Assembly (NCBI RefSeq): GCF_023006505.1
Contig: NZ_JALBGV010000001.1
Coordinates: 140,868 to 204,867 of the forward strand
Length of the DNA stretch: 64,000 nucleotides
From: Neorhizobium sp. SHOUNA12A
GTDB lineage: Bacteria > Pseudomonadota > Alphaproteobacteria > Rhizobiales > Rhizobiaceae
Direction: 5' to 3'
Positions within the stretch are counted from its first letter, which is position 1. Every line of letters begins with the position of its first letter. The position numbers were made by a program, and so were the translations under genes. Below the pieces are notes generated by a model. The model saw nothing but the letters and a program-made list of their open reading frames with translations. It did not search any database and was not told the origin of the DNA. This document shows positions 59,301 to 64,000 of this stretch, piece by piece.

Positions 59301-60596
59301 TTACTTTCGTTCGAGGGAGTAGGCGTCCTCGATCTGCTGCGCCGCGGCAGCCGGTTTCATGCTGCCTGAGACCACTTCGACGCTGACGTCGTTGACGATC
59401 GCGCCGACATTGGGACCGAGATCCTGATCGAGGAAGTTCTGGTGCCAGGTTTCCTTGCCAAGAGCTTCGGCAACTTCCTTCACCAGCGGTTTGGAGATCG
59501 CTTCGCTCGCACCCTTGGCAACGGGCATGATCAGCGTATCCCTGGCGAGAAGCTTCTGTACATCGGCGCTTGCCATGTAACGGAGGAATTCCTCGGTTTC
59601 AGGCGGCGCATTCTTGGTGACCGCCCATCCGTTGAGACCTCCGAAACTGTCGGTGGTCACACCGGCCCCTCCGCTGACGACGGGGAACGGGAAGCGACCG
59701 ATATTGTCGTCGGCAAGGCCTTTGCGGCTCGTCGAATTCGACGCCTGGGTCGAGGGCGTATTTTCGAAGCTCAGAATGATCGCGGCACGGCCATCGCCGA
59801 ACGTCGCAAGCGCATCGTTCCAGGTCGCACCCAGATAGCCATTCTGGAATGGCTCAAGCTTGCCGAGCTCGGCCATGCGTTCGCCGGCCTTAACGAAAGG
59901 CTTGCCGGCGAAGCCGTCGTTCTTGCCGGCCTTCGCATCGGCAAAGCCCTTTTGCCCCGCTTCGCGCATAGCGAGATAGCTCCAGTAGAAATGCAGGGGC
60001 CACTTGTCCCGCCCGCCGCCAGCGATCGGCGTCACGCCGGCCTGTTTCAGCGTTTTGACAGCGCTAAGGAAATCGTCCCAGGTCGCGATCTTCGAGGCGT
60101 CGACGCCGGCCTTCTTGAACAATTCCTTGTTGTAATAGAAGGAAACGAGGCCGGTCCTGACGGGCGAAGCCCAGACCTTGCCGTCAAAGGTCAGGCCATC
60201 GACGGCGGAGGCATTGATCGACTTGCGCCATTCCCCCCCGTTCGCGTCGATCGCCGCATTGATTGGCCGCAGCGTGCCGGTCTCGGACTGCGCCTTGAGG
60301 ACGCCGCCGCCCCAGGTATAAAAGATGCTTGGCGCGTCTTTCGATTGCAGAAGCGTCGGCAGCTTCGCCTTGAAGGCCTGGTTTTCCAGAAATTGCATCT
60401 CGACCTTGACGCCGGGATGCTTGGCCTCGAAATCCCTGGCGATCTGGTTCCAGACCGTGATGTTCGCCGGCACCTGCTCGACATGCATCCAGCGAATGAC
60501 GCTGTCCGCTGCAGCGACGCTGGCCGTAAACAGCCCACCCGCGAGAGCAACAGCGGTCGCGGAAATCAGACGCATCCTGTAGTATCTGTTGGACAT
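59301..60596 (-). CDS. sugar ABC transporter substrate-binding protein
   Basis: A 431-residue MalE-like (cluster D, family 1) extracellular solute-binding protein. Sec signal peptide MSNRYYRMRLISATAVALAG...AAA with likely cleavage after about residue 29. The mature part begins DSVIRWMHVEQ and includes FEAKHPGVKVEMQFL and YYNKELFKKAGVD, both typical of CUT1 binding proteins. The ATG at 60596 has a GGGAGGAG Shine-Dalgarno. First gene of the minus-strand operon, divergent from the ROK regulator; CGAATTAAAT sites lie between. Confidence 0.92.
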   Translation of the reverse strand: MSNRYYRMRLISATAVALAGGLFTASVAAADSVIRWMHVEQVPANITVWNQIARDFEAKHPGVKVEMQFLENQAFKAKLPTLLQSKDAPSIFYTWGGGVLKAQSETGTLRPINAAIDANGGEWRKSINASAVDGLTFDGKVWASPVRTGLVSFYYNKELFKKAGVDASKIATWDDFLSAVKTLKQAGVTPIAGGGRDKWPLHFYWSYLAMREAGQKGFADAKAGKNDGFAGKPFVKAGERMAELGKLEPFQNGYLGATWNDALATFGDGRAAIILSFENTPSTQASNSTSRKGLADDNIGRFPFPVVSGGAGVTTDSFGGLNGWAVTKNAPPETEEFLRYMASADVQKLLARDTLIMPVAKGASEAISKPLVKEVAEALGKETWHQNFLDQDLGPNVGAIVNDVSVEVVSGSMKPAAAAQQIEDAYSLERK

Positions 60597-60631
60597 TGAA
60601 GGCGCTCCTCCCAAAGCTTTATTCCTGTATC

Positions 60632-60643
60632 CGAATTAAATAA
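60632..60643. promoter_or_regulatory. ROK operator candidate, site 1
   Basis: CGAATTAAATAA, 36 bases upstream of the binding-protein start codon. The same core CGAATTAAAT recurs at 60781-60790. AT-rich A/T-tract sites of this kind are typical for NagC/Mlc/XylR-type ROK repressors. Confidence 0.5.
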
Positions 60644-60761
60644 TCGGCAAGCCCGACGCATCTGTCAATAGCCCTGCACGAGATTGGCCGATTTTGGCAA
60701 AAAATGCGCCATTCTCTGCTTTTACCTATTGCATGCCGCACAAAATCGGCTCTAGAACAAA

Positions 60762-60790
60762 GCGAATTTAATTTGCACCTCGAATTAAAT
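60762..60790. promoter_or_regulatory. ROK operator candidates, sites 2 and 3
   Basis: GCGAATTTAATTTGC (60762-60776, near-palindromic) and CGAATTAAAT (60781-60790), 39 bases before the ROK start codon. With site 1 they bracket the divergent promoter region, as expected for joint repression and autoregulation, possibly with looping. Confidence 0.5.
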
Positions 60791-60828
60791 AGCAGTTCGG
60801 TGCAGAAGCCGACGAGTGCGCAGAACAG

Positions 60829-62028
60829 ATGAAAACCGCCGATCCGGAACTCATGCGTGCGATGAATCGCCTCAGCGTGCTGGATACGATCCGGCGGCGC
60901 GGTCCCATCTCCCGTGTCGAAATTTCCGAGCGCACGGAACTCTCCACGACCACCGTTTCCGCCATCACCGCTTCTCTGCTCGATGATGGGCTGATCCTGA
61001 CCCGCCACGAAGGTGATATCCGCAACGAGGCGGTGCGCGGCCGGCCGCGCGTCATGCTGGAGGTCAATCCGGATGCCGCCCGCGTCGTCGGCGCCAAGAT
61101 CGCCGCAAGCCGCATGGTCTTCGTCGTCACGAATTTCCGCGGCGACGTGCTCTCCAAGCTCACCCTGCCGATCCGGATCGACCGCCAGCCGATCGCCGTC
61201 ATCGCCGACCTCGTGGAAGACGGTGTGCGCCGCTGTGTCGTCGATGCCGGCCTGTCGCTGGAGGATGTCGACAGCGTCTGCCTCGGGCTTCCGGGCGTCA
61301 TCGAACACCGTACCGGGCATGTCCGCTCAAGCCCGATTTTTCGCGAGATCAACATCGATTTTGCGACCGAAATGTCGACGCGCCTCTCGACGCCGACCAT
61401 CGTCGAGAGTGACGCACATGCCATCACGCTCGGCCATCACTGGTTCGGCAAGGCCCGCGATCTGCAGGATATGGTCCTGATCTCGCTCGAACAGACGCTT
61501 GGTCTCGGCGTGCTGCATGGCAACCGGCTTTTCCGCGGTGCCGGCGGCCTCAGCCACAATCTCGGCGATCTCGTGCTCGGCACCGGTCCGCAAGGCATCG
61601 TGCGGCTTTCGAGCCAGGCGGGCGAGAGCGCCATCCTCGGCGAGCAGCAGGCGGACGGACGTTTTGCCGAAGCAGTGAGGCTCGGCCGCGGCATGACCCA
61701 TGTCCAGGCGCTCATCCAGGCCGACGACGACCGGCTGATCGCCGCGGCCGTTCGCGCCGGCGAGGCCGTCGGGCTGACGATAGCCAATATCGTGACGCTG
61801 TTTGCGCCACCACGGGTCATCCTCGTCGGCTCGTCGCTGGCGCTCGGCGAACCATTCCTGAACAGCCTGCGCGATGCCTATGCGCTCGCCATTCCGCCGT
61901 CGCTGAAAGGCGTCAGCGAACTCGTCTTTGACGATTCTACGGATGATTTCTGGGCGCAGGGAGCGGCGGCCGTAGCACTTTACGAACTTTACGAATCGCC
62001 CTGGAGCACTACCGGGCCGGCGCTCTGA
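60829..62028 (+). CDS. ROK-family transcriptional regulator
   Basis: A 399-residue regulator: N-terminal winged HTH (about residues 8-65, NRLSVLDTIRRRGPISRVEISERTELS then TTTVSAITASLLDDGL) and a ROK sugar-kinase-like domain (about 80-380). The ROK zinc motif CxCGxxGCxE and the ExGH triad are not present; the equivalent region reads GGLSHNLGDLVLGTGPQG, with no cysteines. The sensor part is therefore altered from the classical Mlc/NagC form. It probably represses the divergent sugar-transporter operon and its own operon through the CGAATTAAAT sites. Confidence 0.85.
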   Translation: MKTADPELMRAMNRLSVLDTIRRRGPISRVEISERTELSTTTVSAITASLLDDGLILTRHEGDIRNEAVRGRPRVMLEVNPDAARVVGAKIAASRMVFVVTNFRGDVLSKLTLPIRIDRQPIAVIADLVEDGVRRCVVDAGLSLEDVDSVCLGLPGVIEHRTGHVRSSPIFREINIDFATEMSTRLSTPTIVESDAHAITLGHHWFGKARDLQDMVLISLEQTLGLGVLHGNRLFRGAGGLSHNLGDLVLGTGPQGIVRLSSQAGESAILGEQQADGRFAEAVRLGRGMTHVQALIQADDDRLIAAAVRAGEAVGLTIANIVTLFAPPRVILVGSSLALGEPFLNSLRDAYALAIPPSLKGVSELVFDDSTDDFWAQGAAAVALYELYESPWSTTGPAL

Positions 62029-62062
62029 CGCGCCAAGCATCAGCATTCATCGGGAGGAAACA

Positions 62063-63166
62063 ATGGACAAAGTCGGTATCGGCATCATCGGATGCGGCAA
62101 TATTTCGGGCGCCTACCTGAAGGCGATGACATCCGCTTTTCCGATCCTCGATATCCGCGGGCTGGGCGATCTCAACCGCGATCTGGCCGAGGCGAAAGCC
62201 TCCGAATTCAACCTTCAGGCCCGTACGGTCGACGAATTGCTCGCCGATCCGAAGGTCGAGATCATCGTCAACCTGACGATCCCCAAGGCGCATGTCGCCG
62301 TCGGGCTGCAGGCGCTCGATGCGGGCAAGCACACCTATTCTGAAAAGCCCCTCGGGATTAATTTCGCGGAAGGGAAAAAATTAGCGGAGGCCGCCAAGGC
62401 CAAGGGCCTGCGCATCGGCGCTGCCCCGGACACCTTCCTCGGTGGCGGCCACCAGACCGCCCGAGAACTGATCGACCAGGGTGTCATCGGCCTGCCCGTC
62501 GGCGGCACCGCGACTTTCATGTGCCCCGGCCACGAGCGCTGGCACCCGAACCCGGCCTTCTATTACGAGGTCGGCGGCGGTCCGATGCTCGACATGGGTC
62601 CCTATTACATCACCGACCTCGTCAACCTGCTCGGCCCCGTGTCGCAGGTGGCGGGTTTCGCGGTGACGCCCCGCAAAGAGCGCATCATCACCAGCGAGCC
62701 GCGCAACGGCGAGCGCATTCCGGTGCATGTTCCGACCCATGTGGCCGGTGTCATGGCCTTTGCGAACGGCGCGGTCGTCCAGATCGGCATGAGCTTCGAC
62801 GTCGCCGGCCACAAACATGTGCCGCTCGAAGTCTACGGCACCGAGGGTACACTGATCGTACCGGACCCGAACCGCTTCGCCGGGCCGGTCGATTACCTGA
62901 AGAAGGGCGGCCAGTTCGAGGATCAGCCCGTGACCCTGCCCTATGCGGACGGCAACTATCGCTCGATCGGCGTTGCGGACCTGGCTTACGCGATCCGCTC
63001 CAACCGCCCGCACCGGGCGAACGGCGACCTGGCGCTGCACGTGCTGGAGGTCATGGAGGCTTTCCATACGGCCTCCGCCGAAGGGCGCACGATCAAGATC
63101 ACCACGGCCACGGAGCGCCCTGCTCCGCTGTCGGAATCGCTTGTTGACGGCCAGCTAGCGAAATAA
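62063..63166 (+). CDS. Gfo/Idh/MocA-family dehydrogenase
   Basis: A 367-residue NAD(P)-dependent sugar or inositol dehydrogenase-like protein. Rossmann motif GIGIIGCGNISGAY (residues 4-17), then the catalytic-Lys motif YSEKPLGINFAEG (about 93-105; EKP) and the C-terminal GFO_IDH_MocA_C part with GGGPMLDMGPYYITDL (about 170-185). Strong GGGAGGA Shine-Dalgarno. It lies between the ROK regulator and a ThuA-like gene. In rhizobial trehalose/maltitol loci ThuB is also a Gfo/Idh/MocA protein paired with ThuA, so a 3-keto-glycoside step is plausible (inference). Confidence 0.88.
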   Translation: MDKVGIGIIGCGNISGAYLKAMTSAFPILDIRGLGDLNRDLAEAKASEFNLQARTVDELLADPKVEIIVNLTIPKAHVAVGLQALDAGKHTYSEKPLGINFAEGKKLAEAAKAKGLRIGAAPDTFLGGGHQTARELIDQGVIGLPVGGTATFMCPGHERWHPNPAFYYEVGGGPMLDMGPYYITDLVNLLGPVSQVAGFAVTPRKERIITSEPRNGERIPVHVPTHVAGVMAFANGAVVQIGMSFDVAGHKHVPLEVYGTEGTLIVPDPNRFAGPVDYLKKGGQFEDQPVTLPYADGNYRSIGVADLAYAIRSNRPHRANGDLALHVLEVMEAFHTASAEGRTIKITTATERPAPLSESLVDGQLAK

Positions 63167-63184
63167 TTCTGGAGGAAGACTAAA

Positions 63185-63826
63185 ATGCGTGAAGCACTCA
63201 TCGTTTGGGGCGGCTGGAGCGGCCACGAACCGCAGGAATGTGCCGAAATCATCAAGGACATGCTGGAGGAAGACGGTTTCAAGGTCTATCTCGAGCATTC
63301 GACGGAGGCTTTCGCCGATCCCTCGATCCATGACCTCAGCCTTATCGTGCCGATCATGACGATGTCGAAAATCGAGAAGGAAGAAGTGAAGAACCTCGCT
63401 GCGGCCGTCCAGAACGGCGTCGGCATCGCCGGTTATCACGGCGGCGCCGGCGACGCGTTCCGCGAGTCGGTCGACTACCAATTCATCATCGGCGGCCAGT
63501 GGGTCGCCCATCCCGGCAATATCATCGATTATACGGTCAACATCACGAGGCCCGACGACCCGCTGATGGAGGGTATCGCCGATTTCCCCTACACGTCCGA
63601 GCAATATTACATGCATGTCGACCCCTCGAACGAGGTGCTGGCGACGACGACGTTTACCGGCGACCATGCCTATTGGATCGACGGCGTCGTCATGCCGGTC
63701 GTCTGGAAGCGGAAATACGGCGAGGGCCGCGTCTTCTATTCCTCCCTCGGCCACCAGGCGAAGGAATTCGACGTGCCGCAAATGAAGACGATCTTCCGCC
63801 GCGGTGCCAACTGGGCGGCGCGGTGA
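63185..63826 (+). CDS. ThuA-domain protein
   Basis: A 213-residue protein of the ThuA family (glutamine-amidotransferase-like fold, no catalytic Cys triad). Typical segments are ALIVWGGWSGHEPQECAEI at the start, GVGIAGYHGGAGDAF (about 80) and GRVFYSSLGHQAKEF (about 183). ThuA in Sinorhizobium is needed for trehalose-type disaccharide use, together with ThuB, a Gfo/Idh/MocA dehydrogenase; here the same pair is co-transcribed (18-base gap, GGAGG Shine-Dalgarno). The actual reaction is uncertain; a glycoside or keto-sugar role is inferred. Confidence 0.87.
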   Translation: MREALIVWGGWSGHEPQECAEIIKDMLEEDGFKVYLEHSTEAFADPSIHDLSLIVPIMTMSKIEKEEVKNLAAAVQNGVGIAGYHGGAGDAFRESVDYQFIIGGQWVAHPGNIIDYTVNITRPDDPLMEGIADFPYTSEQYYMHVDPSNEVLATTTFTGDHAYWIDGVVMPVVWKRKYGEGRVFYSSLGHQAKEFDVPQMKTIFRRGANWAAR

Positions 63827-63855
63827 GGCGGAATTGACGACCGTGCGGCACACCA

Positions 63856-63878
63856 ATCTCCCCCCTTGAGGGGGAGAT
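63856..63878. repeat. rhizobial-type C/G-rich palindromic intergenic repeat
   Basis: ATCTCCCCC (63856-63864) and GGGGGAGAT (63870-63878) around CTTGA, followed by GCCCGGCAGGGCAGAG. I recognise this as a high-copy palindromic element found between genes in Rhizobium and Mesorhizobium genomes. It follows the ThuA stop by 30 bases and may also help end its transcript. Confidence 0.6.
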
Positions 63879-63909
63879 GCCCGGCAGGGCAGAGCGACTG
63901 TCTTGTGCG

Positions 63910-63999
63910 TCAAGCGCTTTGCCATGGTTTATTGTCCCGGATGATGGCGTTGAGGATTGTGAGGAGCTTTCGCATGGTGGCGACGATGGCGACGATCCT
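63910..63999 (-). CDS. C-terminal end of an IS110-family transposase (partial)
   Basis: Reading the minus strand in from the right edge gives 29 residues, RIVAIVATMRKLLTILNAI then IRDNKPWQSA, before a TGA at 63912-63910. The MRKLLTILNAIIRDNKPW ending is characteristic of IS110-family (DEDD) transposases. The rest of the gene lies outside the window. It indicates an insertion sequence next to the sugar locus. Confidence 0.75.
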   Translation of the reverse strand, partial: RIVAIVATMRKLLTILNAIIRDNKPWQSA

Positions 64000-64000
64000 G

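Noticed and set aside
63155..63925. 256-codon minus-strand frame at the right end
   Set aside because: Antisense to the ThuA-like gene; the real minus-strand coding signal at the edge is the IS110 tail in another frame.
1..64000. tRNA, rRNA genes and CRISPR arrays
   Set aside because: None could be recognised; intergenic gaps show no cloverleaf or regularly spaced direct repeats.

Overview
The window is high-GC, densely coded chromosome-like DNA from an alphaproteobacterium. It is most likely a member of the Rhizobiaceae (Rhizobium/Agrobacterium/Ensifer type). The basis is the protein families, the many solute-binding ABC transporters, GGAAC-N17-GTT promoters of the EcfG (alphaproteobacterial general stress sigma) type, a rhizobial-type C/G-rich palindromic intergenic repeat and an IS110-family transposase tail at the right edge. 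No rRNA, tRNA or CRISPR array was seen.

Layout. 1-2.3 kb: end of a polysaccharide locus (Wzx-like flippase cut by the window edge, GT4 glycosyltransferase). 2.5-9.8 kb: a general-stress island of small hydrophilic or single-pass proteins, a ferritin-like protein, a phospholipase D/cardiolipin-synthase-like enzyme, a YbhN-like membrane protein, a YbhP-like EEP-fold phosphatase, a phosphoribosyltransferase, and a probable small RNA with its own terminator. At least seven sites matching the EcfG promoter consensus sit in front of these units, one of them symmetrical and firing both ways. 9.9-12.4 kb: short-Q-loop cytochrome bd oxidase (cydAB) plus a 37-residue DUF2474-type subunit. 12.4-18.1 kb: XRE-cupin regulator, flavin monooxygenase plus MFS transporter, a globin-coupled chemotaxis transducer, and a TetR regulator ahead of an aminotransferase. 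19.3-20.2 kb: a lower-GC insert with a COQ7-family gene whose Shine-Dalgarno lies in a long hairpin. 20.2-25.1 kb: DUF763 protein, aminotransferase, cytosolic molybdopterin oxidoreductase, NAD(P)-binding reductase and its divergent LysR regulator. 25.1-29.7 kb: a paoABC-type molybdenum aldehyde oxidoreductase operon with a divergent TetR gene and a perfect palindromic operator candidate. 30-34 kb: membrane chemotaxis receptor, MmyB-type regulator, SnoaL-like protein, LysE exporter.

34-46.2 kb: a D-threonine-aldolase-like enzyme, a Pot-type ABC transporter operon led by a 2-oxoglutarate/Fe(II) oxygenase, and divergently an HTH-PfkB kinase with pseudouridine-5'-phosphate glycosidase, then an enoyl-CoA hydratase and an NDP-forming acyl-CoA synthetase, facing a nucleoside hydrolase. 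I infer a nucleoside or modified-nucleoside scavenging locus. 46.2-55.5 kb: fused indolepyruvate ferredoxin oxidoreductase and a D-2-hydroxyacid dehydrogenase (one operon), divergent FCD-type GntR regulator, AcuI-like reductase and an orphan molybdenum hydroxylase large subunit. With the acyl-CoA synthetase these can form a route 2-hydroxyacid to 2-oxoacid to acyl-CoA to acid plus ATP (inference). 55.6-63.8 kb: a sugar-catabolism locus with a FrcK-like kinase, a MalEFGK-type ABC transporter, and a divergent ROK regulator, Gfo/Idh/MocA dehydrogenase and ThuA-like protein, with repeated CGAATTAAAT sites between the two arms.

All assignments are from reading the sequence and knowledge of the families; no database search was run.
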